Source of the DNA: Prorocentrum cordatum
Lineage: Eukaryota; Sar; Dinophyceae; Prorocentrales; Prorocentraceae
DNA length: 64,000 bases
Direction of reading: 5' to 3'
Assembly (NCBI GenBank): GCA_963575745.1
Contig: CAUYUJ010014349.1
Location: 166,001 to 230,000 of the forward strand
Made by a program: the position numbers and the translations under genes
The notes under the pieces: model-generated
Told to the model about the DNA's origin: nothing
The model's input: only the letters and a program-made list of their open reading frames with translations
Databases searched by the model: none
Shown here: piece by piece, positions 1-8,569 of the stretch
How positions within the stretch are numbered: the first letter of the stretch is position 1
Layout: every line of letters begins with the position of its first letter

Positions 1-322
1 GCCAACCTGGAGGCCTCGATGCAATCGCATGCAGAGGCACGGGGTCTACCGACCTCGCGGCTGCCGGAGGTCAAGATCTCCGCGCCTCCGGCAGGTTGGT
101 CCCGATGGGTCCGGTCAGAGTCTTCCGGCACCATCCACGCCGTCGCGAGCCCGCCGGACACGCCGTTGCCGTCGTGGCGCACCTGCTGCGGCTGGCGTTT
201 CGGCTCGTCCGCGAGCCCTTCGACCTTCCTCAGCGAAGCGCCCGCGCCCGACGGAGCCAACCTCTGTCGAAAGTGCCCGTCGCCCTATCAATTGGCTCTC
301 TCACTCGCCGCGGCTTCGCCAG
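1..322. other. GC-rich unannotated flank
   Basis: This stretch precedes the duplicated unit. It is GC-rich and open in several frames on both strands, but none of the translations shows a recognisable domain. I see no repeat shared with the rest of the window. Confidence 0.3.
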
Positions 323-932
323 GTGGTGGAGACTGCGTCGCCTGAAGACTGAGGGCCGCCGCCGCTGGCGCGCTCCTGCTACTCGCCTCCATGAGGCTGA
401 TGGTTCACGCCCCACGGGCCGGGATCATCTTCGGGTCTTCCCATCGCCTCCACGAGGCTGGCGGCCCACGCCCCAAGGGCCGGGGCCGCCTCTCGGGTTG
501 CACCTTCGCCTCCACGAGGCTGGTGGTCCACGCCCCACGGGCCGGGGCCGCCTTGGTCTTCCCTTCGCCTCCACGAGGCTGGCCGCCCACGGCCCACGGG
601 CCGGGGCCGCCTCCTGGGTTGCACCTTCGCCTCCACGAGGCTGGCGGCCCACGCCCCACGGGCCGGGCCCGCCTCCCGGGCTCCCCCTTCGCGCCTCCAC
701 GAGGCTGATGGTCGCGCCCCACGGGCTGGATTCATCTGCGGGGCTTCCCCCTCCGCCTCCACGAGGCCGGCGGTTGGGCCCCGCGGGCCCTCATCGTCCT
801 GCGCGGTGCAGTCGTTTCACTCAGGCACAACGGACTTGCCGAGCACGCAGGACGTGGCGCACTGATGTACAATAAAAGTGCCCGCCTATCTCCTCAGGGG
901 TGGCAGGGTGGGATTGCAGGAAGGGAAGTGCG
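323..932. repeat. 610-bp duplicated unit, copy 1
   Basis: The unit starts near the shared GTGGTGGAGA and ends near the shared GGAAGGGAAGTGCG. A near-identical copy lies exactly 820 bp downstream. Inside it a motif beginning CCTCCACGAGGCTGG recurs about every 60 bp (near 387, 447, 510, 567, 629, 691 and 748), each followed by a variant of CCCACGGGCCGGGGC. The high GC content keeps several frames open on both strands. I read these as composition effects, because no known domain appears and the two copies differ without sparing any one frame. Confidence 0.8.
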
Positions 933-1142
933 CGTCCGTTATTGACAGGCCAATTGAGGACAAATGCGCTCCTAATGCATGGTTGGTGGGTGGCTTGTGT
1001 CATTGTGTATCCACCTTGCCCCATCATATATTATTGTATCCTGCTCCCTGCGCTCCTATGCCAGATTGTTGTTCGATGCAGCCACGCGGATCGAACTCGA
1101 TGCTCTTTGCTTTTTCCCGCCCGCCCTCCCGCAATGGGAGTG

Positions 1143-1752
1143 GTGGTGGAGATTGCGTCGCCTGAAGACTGAGGGCCGCCGCCGCTGGCGCGCTCCTGCC
1201 ACTCGCCTCCATGAGGCTGATGGTTCGCGCCCCACGGGCCGGGATCATCTTCGGGTCTTCCCATCGCCTCCACGAGGCTGGCGGCCCGCGCCCCAAGGGC
1301 CGGGGCCGCCTCTCGGGTTGCACCGTCGCCTCCACGAGGTTGGTGGTCCACGCCCCGCGGGCCTGGACCACCTTGGTCTTCCCTTCGCCTCCACGAGGCT
1401 GGCGGCCCACGCCCCACGGGCCGGGGCCGCCTCCTGGGTTGCACCTTCGCCTCCACGAGGCTGGCGGTCCACGCCCCACGGGCTGGGCCCGCCTCCCGGG
1501 CTCCCCCTTCGCGCCTCCACGAGGCTGATGGTCGCGCCCCACGGGCTGGATTCATCTGCGGGGCTTCCCCCTTCGCCTCCACGAGGCCGGCGGTTGGGCC
1601 CCGCGGGCCCTCGTCGTCCTGCGCGGTGCAGTCGTTTCACTCAGGCACAACGGACTTGCCGAGCACGCAGGACGTGGCGCACTGATGTACAATAAAAGTG
1701 CCCGCCTATCTCCTCAAGGGTGGCAGGGTGGGGTTGCAGGAAGGGAAGTGCG
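1143..1752. repeat. 610-bp duplicated unit, copy 2
   Basis: This is the second copy of the unit at 323-932, about 95 percent alike by eye, with the same internal period of about 60 bp. The 210 bp between the copies (933-1142) is unrelated to the flank before copy 1. Copy 2 ends where the minus-strand copia-type coding sequence begins, so the repeat either lies in the 3' untranslated or LTR side of that element or marks the point where its 3' end was cut off. Confidence 0.8.
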
Positions 1753-1925
1753 TTTCGATCCTACTCCGTTGCCCTTCGTTCTTCTCTTTCAAGCGCTCGC
1801 TCTCATCGGCTTGCTTACTCATCTTCGTCTTCAACCGCATATACTCGGCGTTGTCGTCTCTGCGTGAGGCTGGCGTGTCTCTCACACAGCGTTTCATCTC
1901 CTCGTTCTTGTTTTCCAGAATCGCT
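1705..1925 (-). pseudogene. copia polyprotein C-terminal coiled-coil tail (shifted frame)
   Basis: After the reading frame of the RNase H segment ends at 1894, the next frame stays open and gives a charged helical sequence with ILENKNEEMKRC near its start and MRLKTKMSKQADESERLKEK further on. The Leu, Lys and Glu spacing suits a coiled coil. A one-base shift near 1920 would join it to the preceding membrane-proximal ANER residues, so I read it as the true C terminus of the element's polyprotein. The last roughly 50 bp overlap the end of the 610-bp repeat copy. The function is unknown. Confidence 0.45.
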
Positions 1926-3171
1926 CATTCGCCCGTTTGAAATTGCACGTCACACACAAACAACTGGCGCAAACCAGCACCATCACAACCAGCGACATCG
2001 TGAGCACGGTCACGTAGATCCACTGCGTCTCGTTGATGTCCAGGCTTGGGCAGGTCTCCTCCGCTTTTGTCGTCGTAGCCGCCGTTGTCGCCACAAGCGC
2101 CGCCAGTCTCTGTGCTGTCCTGGCCCCTGCCCTCGTCGCTCTGACCATCTCTCGCGCCGGCACTTCATCTGGTGTCTGGTCCACCGCATTCGCCTCGTCG
2201 AAGTCGGCCGCCGCGTCGTTTAGCCCCTGCTCGTTCTTGTCACGCTCTTGCTGGCTGACCTTCTTGCCTGCCGTGAACCTCGCGTCGTACTTCAGCGCGT
2301 GTGTCATCCTCCTCAGCTTCTCCACGAACTGCTGTCGCACCTGCAACTTAGTCAGCCCGTCCGCCATCTGCTGATGTGTATTCGTCCATCTCCACACTCC
2401 GCCGAACTCCTTCATCTTCTCGTTCACTCGCATGATCTCGACGCCCGTCCTGCGCTCCGTCAGGCCACCGGCTGGCGCCTGAGAATTGGCTGCGTCGTAG
2501 AGCGCCTTGCAGTATGTGATACACGGGCTTCGCCCGAGCACCTGCAGCATGTCCGGCCCCGTCAGCTGCATGTTGGGGTAGAGCATCGTGGTCAGCATCG
2601 TCTTCGCAAACTCCAGAGCGCCCACCGCGTTGGCCGCCGCCTGAGCCTCCCCGGCCAGAGAACTCCTGCAAATGCGAACCAACTTCTTGCTCGTCCAATT
2701 GATGATAACCAAAAACGTGGCCTGGCCGTCGTCGATCCTGTCGTCCTCGATCGCGAAGATCATGTAGCCTCCTTGCGACTCGCCGTTAAGTCTTGTTGCC
2801 CATGAAGCGTCCCAGTACACTCCAAGTCGTAGCTCCTCCCACTTGGACACGTAACGAATACGGATGCCCACGTCGCCACCCGCCTTCAGGAACCGCAATG
2901 ATTTGTTGGCCTCCAGCAAACTTCCAACCGTGGCTTCGCTCACGTCACCTTGGGCAAAAGAAACTGTCGCCGCCGCCTGCACCATGCACTGGGATGCCGG
3001 CCACTGCATAGCTCCATTAAGTCCTCGTAGCTGGCTGATCTCCTTCGGCGTGCACAAATCGTCTGGGTACTGGCGGCGTACCTTCTCGATGCCAATCGGC
3101 TTCACCTTGTGGGTGTACTGCTCGGCCTTGACCTCGATCTCGTTCCTTGACTGCGACTGCGTGGTCTCCAT
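1894..3171 (-). CDS. copia RNase H segment with C-terminal membrane span
   Basis: This open segment of 425 codons carries the end of the reverse transcriptase connection and the RNase H domain that removes RNA from the RNA:DNA hybrid. Catalytic positions are visible: YWDASWA near residue 120 (first Asp), SSLAGEAQAA near 171 (Glu), KALYDAANS near 226 (Asp) and THQQMADGLTK near 265 (His and Asp). Residues 300-380 form a polar linker. Residues 384-409 are a strongly hydrophobic stretch (YVTVLTMSLVVMVLVCASC), a likely transmembrane helix. That is beyond the usual copia end, which follows RNase H. The ATG at 3169 is internal: a TGA at 3202-3204 in the same frame separates this segment from the reverse transcriptase. 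Confidence 0.8.
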   Translation of the reverse strand: METTQSQSRNEIEVKAEQYTHKVKPIGIEKVRRQYPDDLCTPKEISQLRGLNGAMQWPASQCMVQAAATVSFAQGDVSEATVGSLLEANKSLRFLKAGGDVGIRIRYVSKWEELRLGVYWDASWATRLNGESQGGYMIFAIEDDRIDDGQATFLVIINWTSKKLVRICRSSLAGEAQAAANAVGALEFAKTMLTTMLYPNMQLTGPDMLQVLGRSPCITYCKALYDAANSQAPAGGLTERRTGVEIMRVNEKMKEFGGVWRWTNTHQQMADGLTKLQVRQQFVEKLRRMTHALKYDARFTAGKKVSQQERDKNEQGLNDAAADFDEANAVDQTPDEVPAREMVRATRAGARTAQRLAALVATTAATTTKAEETCPSLDINETQWIYVTVLTMSLVVMVLVCASCLCVTCNFKRANERFWKTRTRR

Positions 3172-3201
3172 ACCACAGAAAACGATACCGTTCTGAAGCT
3201 C

Positions 3202-3840
3202 TCACTTGCCGAACTTAAAGCGCCTGCTGAGAGTCTGCACCCTGTCCAGGAACGTGCCCTCGTAGGCCTGCTTGTCGGTCAGGTCGGCCTCGCACTCCAA
3301 GTTCTCGCCGCCACCGATGAAGTCGTCCACGCGTAAACCCAGAATGCCGTCCAGGACGTTCTGGCCGTCGTCTGCGCTCCACACCAGAAAGGGGTCGTCG
3401 CCGTCGGCCGCGATGCGGCACGACAGAAAACAGCACCGATCTAGCTGGTGTTGAAGAAATCCGATGTCGATCATGGCCTCCGTGACCGTCTGATTCCACT
3501 GCCTTGGAGCGCGAACATCTCCGAAAGCTGGCTTAAGCATCTGCAATATCTCGTCGTCATTTAGGCCCATCATCTTCGCCAACCTCCTTCGGATGTCCCT
3601 CGTCGGTCTGCTGAAAATGCGCACACCCTGCTCGCGAATGTCTTTGGCCTGCAGGAATGCGCTCTTCACGTCAGCTGCCACCATCTTCCACGACTGCTGG
3701 CACAAGATGAGCAGGATGAGGTACCTCGCGAGCCTCGTCAGAGTAGGGCTTGCCTTCTCCACGTTGGTGCTCGTCACCTCCTCCAAGTGAAATCCTTGAA
3801 GAATCACTCGCGCATTTGCCTCTCGAACTCCGTCCTTCAT
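3202..3840 (-). CDS. copia reverse transcriptase (RVT_2) segment
   Basis: This is the core of a copia-type reverse transcriptase, which copies the element's RNA into DNA. The order fits the family: an ARVILQGF block near residue 10 (the usual K-A-R-L-V-A-x-G), VAADVKSAFLQ at 54-64 with the first catalytic Asp, DVRAPRQW at 108-115 (the usual G-L-K-Q-A-P-R-x-W), and LRVDDFIGG at 169-177, the catalytic pair in an R-V-D-D variant of Y-V-D-D. It ends at a TGA directly after KFGK, where many relatives have Trp. Its ATG is internal. The upstream part, including PPWIENQAWQ, lies in another frame at 3841-3952, so a small indel near 3835 split the domain. Confidence 0.82.
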   Translation of the reverse strand: MKDGVREANARVILQGFHLEEVTSTNVEKASPTLTRLARYLILLILCQQSWKMVAADVKSAFLQAKDIREQGVRIFSRPTRDIRRRLAKMMGLNDDEILQMLKPAFGDVRAPRQWNQTVTEAMIDIGFLQHQLDRCCFLSCRIAADGDDPFLVWSADDGQNVLDGILGLRVDDFIGGGENLECEADLTDKQAYEGTFLDRVQTLSRRFKFGK

Positions 3841-3952
3841 TCCACTTCAGCAGAAACCTCATCGGACACACTTCGCCAGCTCCCGCCGTCGCCTCGTTCA
3901 CCGCCTGCCACGCCTGGTTCTCGATCCAGGGTGGCAATGCCTTGGTCTTGGC
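3841..3952 (-). pseudogene. copia RT N-terminal fragment in shifted frame
   Basis: This short stretch shares the frame of the integrase segment after its TAG at 3953-3955. It encodes a run including LPPWIENQAWQAV and MRFLLKWNE, which leads naturally into GVREANARV of the reverse transcriptase if one base is removed near 3835. It shows that integrase and reverse transcriptase were once a single polyprotein. There is no start or stop of its own. Confidence 0.6.
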
Positions 3953-5458
3953 CTAGTCGAACTGCACCTTTTCGTCCGGCGTGAGCCTGGCCTCCGCCAC
4001 CGCGTCGCGCTTCGCCGCGTTCGTGAGGTAGATCATCTCCTCGTCCTCGTGCAGCAGTAGCAGCTCGTCGTCGCCGGTGTCCGTCTTGGTGGCCTCCGTC
4101 TCCATCGGTGTTATCCTTGGTCTCTTAGCCAACGGTTTGAGCCCGTCGAGCCGTCTCGCCGCGTTCATGCTCTCCAGTAACTCGTCCCTGTCGTCCACCT
4201 TCCGCTTTTCCACTATGGCCTCCGGTTTAGCGTCCTCTTCTTTCTCCTGGCTTGGAGCCTCGATATGAGATTCTCGCCCGCCATCGGCTTCCGGTAGATC
4301 GGCTTCGGGTCGAGACTCGGCCGCCGCTGACTGCGGCTGCTCCTCCTTCACCTCGCACTCGGCTGGCTCGGCTTCTTCGCTGCTCCTCGTCCTTTCGTCA
4401 CGATGAGCCTGCTCCTCGACTGGCTCCTCCACCTTACCGTCAGTGTCCACGCCTGTAGCGTCCACGCCCATGCCCTCGGGCTGTCCGTCGTCTACGTGGC
4501 CCTCTGGGCCCCCGAGCGCGTCGCCAACGCAATCCTTGTACTTGATGGAGCCGGTCGTGTTATTCAACCTCTTGAGCAACCTCTCCGCCGTTGACAAGGG
4601 TAGACCGAAATCATCACCTGCCTCCTCGCGTTGTCGTCGCTCCTCTGGTAGCTCTGGCCTCAGCAACTCGTGCGTCGTCCTGAGCAGCGTGTTGTTATGC
4701 ACGCACCAGATAACTGACTGCCTCAGCTTATCGGGGTCGTCCGTGCACTCGACCTGCGTCACCATCGCCGGACTCATCCAATAACTCTTGATAAAGTCGT
4801 TCTCGCCCTTGTCGCACCTCCAGAAGTAGACGTACTCGCCGATCTGGAACTCCTTCGCTAAGGGTCTGTTGCGAGCCGCTAAGGCCTCTCGCACTGCCCT
4901 CGACATATTCGCCGCGAAGTACGCCTTGGCCGCGTCTCGCCTGCGACCCAGATTCTGGTAGAATCCCTCGTCGTGCTCTCCAAGATCGCCCGTCGTCGTC
5001 GGCTCGTCTGCCATGTTGCCCAGATCTCTGGGCTGCCGTCCGAGCGCGCGCTGCGCTGGAGTAAACCCTCGAACGTTGCGTAGCCGATTCCTCATGTCGC
5101 ACGTCACTCGCACCGTAATTTTCAGGCTGTCGTCTGGTCGGTCCTCGTGATACTTCGCGATCTGCTCTCGTCGTACTTGGTGATTCCTTTCAAGGATCCC
5201 GAGTCGATGATGCGCGTCTCTCGGTATGAGCTGCAATTTAATCTGCCGCGTGTCGCGCCGCTCCGAAAACTCCTCACTCACATGCGCACCACTTTGATCA
5301 GCACGAATACGCACTGGCACACACCAGCCCAATTGATCCAGTTTTTCTCGATCACCTTTATCTCGGTCTTCGCTTTTTCGTCTGGCACTACCGTGTCGAC
5401 CTCGTATCGCGAGCTCTCGTCCATAATCGTTAAAATCAGCTTGTGCTTCTCGTTCCAC
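3953..5458 (-). CDS. copia integrase C-terminal two thirds and linker
   Basis: The segment carries the second and third catalytic residues of the integrase, which joins element DNA to the chromosome. Asp is in RADQSGAH (residue 54, base about 5299) and Glu is in GILERNHQ (residue 90, base about 5191). Exactly 35 residues lie between them, the DD35E spacing. GFTPAQRALGRQPRDLG follows, the usual post-core block, then a basic helical part and GEYVYFWR near residue 208, an SH3-like C-terminal motif. From about residue 330 the sequence is Glu, Asp and Pro rich, a polar linker before reverse transcriptase. The first about 45 residues are not real because the upstream integrase reads in another frame. 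A TAG at 3953-3955 ends it. Confidence 0.8.
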   Translation of the reverse strand: MEREAQADFNDYGRELAIRGRHGSARRKSEDRDKGDREKLDQLGWCVPVRIRADQSGAHVSEEFSERRDTRQIKLQLIPRDAHHRLGILERNHQVRREQIAKYHEDRPDDSLKITVRVTCDMRNRLRNVRGFTPAQRALGRQPRDLGNMADEPTTTGDLGEHDEGFYQNLGRRRDAAKAYFAANMSRAVREALAARNRPLAKEFQIGEYVYFWRCDKGENDFIKSYWMSPAMVTQVECTDDPDKLRQSVIWCVHNNTLLRTTHELLRPELPEERRQREEAGDDFGLPLSTAERLLKRLNNTTGSIKYKDCVGDALGGPEGHVDDGQPEGMGVDATGVDTDGKVEEPVEEQAHRDERTRSSEEAEPAECEVKEEQPQSAAAESRPEADLPEADGGRESHIEAPSQEKEEDAKPEAIVEKRKVDDRDELLESMNAARRLDGLKPLAKRPRITPMETEATKTDTGDDELLLLHEDEEMIYLTNAAKRDAVAEARLTPDEKVQFD

Positions 5459-5580
5459 TTAACGTGATTAACGTGAAAAGTGTCTATGTCGATCGCGCCG
5501 TTGATACCTCTATCTTTTGTAATCCTAGCGATCCGAACTGGTTTAGGCCTCTGTCGTTTCAAGCCTATCTCACACATCAA
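5320..5580 (-). pseudogene. copia integrase N-terminal core in shifted frame
   Basis: This frame holds the start of the integrase core: a Cys-containing MCEIGLKRQ segment, then AIDIDTFHV with the first catalytic Asp (base about 5490), and IMDESSRYEVDTV, the usual D-D-x-S-R/K strand. It fits the downstream frame at the shared LGW or WAG position, so one base gained or lost near 5320 separates catalytic Asp 1 from Asp 2 and Glu. A second shift near 5585 separates it from the HHCC finger upstream. Confidence 0.72.
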
Positions 5581-6790
5581 CCCGCGCGCAGCTTACCAAA
5601 CGATCGTCCGCGTTCATCTCCTTGAGTGTTGCTGCCAACGCTTCGCTCGATGGGTGACCCATCTGCACATGCACCTTCTCAACCCACTTGACCCCGTCGA
5701 GCGTGAACTTCTCAAGTAAATTCTTACAAACTTCTTTATACTCGATCTTGTCAAACTCCTCTTGCGTCATCTCCTCTACGGCATAGCTTGACTCGTTCTG
5801 CGGGTCGTCCACGATGCAGATTGCCGCCTGAAACGCCATGCTCCTCGGGTAGTTCTCCACTCCGCGCATGTTGTGAGCTCCTTCCAGCATAACGTGTTTC
5901 TCATTACAGCTGCAACGCCTCCAGAGTCCCTCGTGCATCTTGTACTTGGTCGTCCGCGCGTTCGTGGGCTTCTTGATCGGACCGATCCTGCGCCCGTCGC
6001 GGTCCAGCGCCTTCAGCCCGTACGCGCACTGGTCCACGAACGTGTCGTATCCTTCCATGTCCTGCCAGACGTCCTCGCTCCACGACGTCGCGTACCTGGG
6101 ATGCTCCAAATGCGCGTTCCTCTCGTTCTTCTGCTGCTCGTTGTAGATGTCCCGGCTGAACTTCAGAAACTCTTTCTTCTGCTTCTCTCGCTCTCGTCTG
6201 CGCTGCTGCCGATATCTGTTGTCCTTACTCGCGTCGTTCAGCGGGTTGATCGAAGACCACAGCGTACATGGCGGTGAAATCCAAACTTCTTCTGGCCTCT
6301 CACGTCGCAGTTTTTCAAAGAACGCTTCGCGATGTGACGTCCTCGTACAATCCCAGCCAGTGTCCAACGTATACTTGTCCGTTTTGAAGTCGCCATGCTG
6401 CTCGACATGCTGTGAAATGCGTCCCTCATTGACGAAAATATCCCAAAACTTGCGTTTAACTTTAGGTTTCTCGTCGAGCGTCCTGTTAACCTTCGTAAAC
6501 CAGTCCTTCAGCTGCTCGGCGTCGAAGTTCGTCGTCTCAGCGTCCTCCTGCTCCTCGCCATGAGTGCTGGTCACGTAGAAGTCTATCTCCTCTTCGCTCT
6601 TGACCTCGTGATCTCCGTCCGTGTCGGCGTCCGTCGAGCTAGACTCCTCTTTGATCTCCAGCGCGTCCTCCGGGGAACTCAAAAGGTCCAGGATCATGTG
6701 GCCTTTCTCGTTTGTCTCGATGTCGCTCCACGTCTGAGGTACTTCGTCCAGGTACATCGCCTTCTTGTTGCGGTAGTCCACCACGATGCC
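5570..6790 (-). CDS. copia segment: methyltransferase-like insert plus HHCC finger
   Basis: The frame continues from the protease segment after a TGA and is open for about 405 codons. Residues 1-15 finish the protease. Residues 40-90 are acidic linker. About 113-320 form a separate domain with WISPPCTLWS near 168, NAHLEHPRYATSW near 223, a Cys-Ala-Tyr-Gly near 252, PIKKPTNARTT near 269 and a paired Cys near 291. PPC followed by an E-x-P step is the pattern of motifs IV and VI of cytosine-5 methyltransferases. A Gly-rich motif I is not clear; FWDIFVNEGRISQHV at 113-127 may stand in for it. Residues 372-377 (HVQMGH) begin the integrase zinc finger. I infer a captured methyltransferase-fold domain; activity is unproven. 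Confidence 0.65.
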   Translation of the reverse strand, partial: GIVVDYRNKKAMYLDEVPQTWSDIETNEKGHMILDLLSSPEDALEIKEESSSTDADTDGDHEVKSEEEIDFYVTSTHGEEQEDAETTNFDAEQLKDWFTKVNRTLDEKPKVKRKFWDIFVNEGRISQHVEQHGDFKTDKYTLDTGWDCTRTSHREAFFEKLRRERPEEVWISPPCTLWSSINPLNDASKDNRYRQQRRREREKQKKEFLKFSRDIYNEQQKNERNAHLEHPRYATSWSEDVWQDMEGYDTFVDQCAYGLKALDRDGRRIGPIKKPTNARTTKYKMHEGLWRRCSCNEKHVMLEGAHNMRGVENYPRSMAFQAAICIVDDPQNESSYAVEEMTQEEFDKIEYKEVCKNLLEKFTLDGVKWVEKVHVQMGHPSSEALAATLKEMNADDRLVSCARVDV

Positions 6791-8488
6791 TCATTCTTCG
6801 AGACACGGCCGAGCCACCAAAAGAGAAATTTTTCCCGGCACCAGGTGCACCGTGATCTCGCGCTTCGTCTTGCGAACCCAGACTGGGAACGTAACCATCT
6901 GCTTTGCCGTCGCCGTAACGTCGTTGCCGAACCGGAATGTCTTCTGGCACCGCTCCGTCGTGATCTGGTCGGCCATGCCCATGTCCGTCAGCTTCTTGCG
7001 CCACTTCGGCCATTCGTCGAGTCCCATGACTGGCTTCGTAGCTCCACTGTCGCCAACTCCTTTGCCCGTAGCCAAATTCACTTCTTCGAGTGGTAATCCG
7101 TGCGCCGTCTCCATGCTTGGAGCGATCTCCGTGAACTTATTGTCCGTGCCGATCTCGTGCAGCATCTTCGCGTCCTCGTCGCCTTTGGTGGGTGCTCCAT
7201 CTCGTCGCCGCTTGAACCTTGGTCCGCGTTGCTGCGTAGATCCCGCATGCGTCGTCTTCGGGCTGCCGTCGAAGTGCTTGCCGCCCTTGCCACCGCCGAA
7301 GGGTACTCGTCCACCGTATCGTCCTTTCTGCTTGCCCTTCTGCACGCCTCTCGCTTTGCCACTGCTGCTGCGTCCTCTTCCTTTTGGCGGCCTGGCATTT
7401 CCAACTCTTGGAGGGGGTAGTCCACGCTTCTCGTCGATCAGCGCCACCGCGGGGTAGAACCCTCGGGACTTCGCCAACTCGTTCATCTTAGCTCGCGCCT
7501 CCGCATACGCTGCGTAGGCCTCCTCGGTAGCCTCGTAGGCGTTCTCGAGATCCTCTGGCACTTCTTCGTCTTCCTCGTACCACTCGTCATCTTCTTGGTA
7601 GTCTTCGTGCGGGTCGTACTCGTCCTCATAGTAGACATCATCATCTTCTTCATCGTAGTCTTCCATCCAGTAGCCTTCCTCTCGACTGCCTCGTCCGTGA
7701 TAAGTGCTCCTCACGCGGTCGATGTCCTTCTTGTGCGCCACGCTATCGCCTCCGAACATCGTCTTCAGACTCTCCGTTACCACCTGCACCGTCAACCTGT
7801 TGTTGCACAGCGCCTTGTGGTTGCCTACTTGCCACTGGGGAATCGCCGCCCGCGTCATCATATGCCATCCTGCCAGTAGGTCTGGTAGCTCGAGTCCAGC
7901 TTCGCGCAGCTTCGTCAGCCCCTTGCCGTGCCTAAGTACGTACGCGTTGAGCGTCTCCTTCGGCTGCCGCGCGAACTCCCTGAAGAATCCGTCGCACCTT
8001 CCTGGCAACTCAACCTCCTGAGTGTACCTGTACAGCACGTCCAACTTCTCGAATATCTCCTCGAATGCCTCGGCGGTGCCCATCCTCTCGAAACTTATCT
8101 CGTCGCAGGCGTCCCACGCGTCGCCCTGCAGGCTCTGCAGGAGCAAGTAGGCGCCCTCACTCACCACTGACGCGCCTCGGCGCGCACACAATCTCTGGAA
8201 CACCGTCGCTCTCCGTCGAAAGTTCCTGTACGTCGCGTGGCTGAGGTCCGTCGCGTCCGGGCAACACTTCGCCAAGCCCGCGTCCATCTGTGGTGGCCGA
8301 TCACGTCCGCCTCGACCACCTCCTCCGAGGAGCTCGCTGTCGTCGTCTGGTACTTCCTGCTCCTCGGCTCCACGACGTTCCTCCTGCTGGCCGCGTCCGC
8401 GTCCAGCACCGCGTCCACGTCCAGCGTCGTCACCGCCACGCCCTTCGCCTTGTCCGCGTCCCGGTCCTGGTTGACCGTTGGGCCGCAT
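6791..8488 (-). CDS. copia Gag and aspartic protease
   Basis: I chose the ATG at 8486-8488 (MRPNGQPG), the first ATG after the primer-binding site, giving 565 codons. Residue numbers below count from the frame's first codon at 8515. An Arg and Gly rich N terminus (10-75) precedes a helical Gag core (about 88-270) with the LQSLQGDAWDAC block, which forms the particle. An Asp and Glu rich stretch (285-325) follows, then RGFYPAV (351-357) and a basic Gly-rich part (370-440) likely to bind RNA; I see no CCHC knuckle. GVGDSGATKPV at 487-496 holds the protease D-S-G motif, and ISLLVARP near 563 the end of that domain. A TGA at 6791-6793 interrupts just after PCLEE, where the reading continues in frame. 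Confidence 0.82.
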   Translation of the reverse strand: MRPNGQPGPGRGQGEGRGGDDAGRGRGAGRGRGQQEERRGAEEQEVPDDDSELLGGGGRGGRDRPPQMDAGLAKCCPDATDLSHATYRNFRRRATVFQRLCARRGASVVSEGAYLLLQSLQGDAWDACDEISFERMGTAEAFEEIFEKLDVLYRYTQEVELPGRCDGFFREFARQPKETLNAYVLRHGKGLTKLREAGLELPDLLAGWHMMTRAAIPQWQVGNHKALCNNRLTVQVVTESLKTMFGGDSVAHKKDIDRVRSTYHGRGSREEGYWMEDYDEEDDDVYYEDEYDPHEDYQEDDEWYEEDEEVPEDLENAYEATEEAYAAYAEARAKMNELAKSRGFYPAVALIDEKRGLPPPRVGNARPPKGRGRSSSGKARGVQKGKQKGRYGGRVPFGGGKGGKHFDGSPKTTHAGSTQQRGPRFKRRRDGAPTKGDEDAKMLHEIGTDNKFTEIAPSMETAHGLPLEEVNLATGKGVGDSGATKPVMGLDEWPKWRKKLTDMGMADQITTERCQKTFRFGNDVTATAKQMVTFPVWVRKTKREITVHLVPGKISLLVARPCLEE

Positions 8489-8555
8489 CTCTCGACTCTG
8501 TTGGATGAGAATCAAGAGCGGACTTTATCGGTCTGGCCGTGGACCTGGAGCCGTT

Positions 8556-8568
8556 GGTTCCGCTACCA
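8556..8568 (-). promoter_or_regulatory. putative primer-binding site
   Basis: On the minus strand the sequence TGGTAGCGGAACC follows the LTR candidate's terminal CA after one base. TGGTAGCG matches the start of the initiator-methionine tRNA primer-binding site used by Ty1, and copia-type elements commonly use that tRNA. The site sits directly upstream of Gag, as expected. The match beyond eight bases is not checked against a dinoflagellate tRNA. Confidence 0.55.
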
Positions 8569-8569
8569 A

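Noticed and set aside
323-1752. Open frames of 100-260 codons on both strands in the duplicated unit
   Set aside because: High GC removes stops in all frames. The two copies differ without sparing one frame, and no known motif appears.
1894-8488. TGA read as Trp in this genome
   Set aside because: The retrogene and other frames end at TGA, TGG is used freely for Trp, and one copia break is TAG and others are frameshifts.
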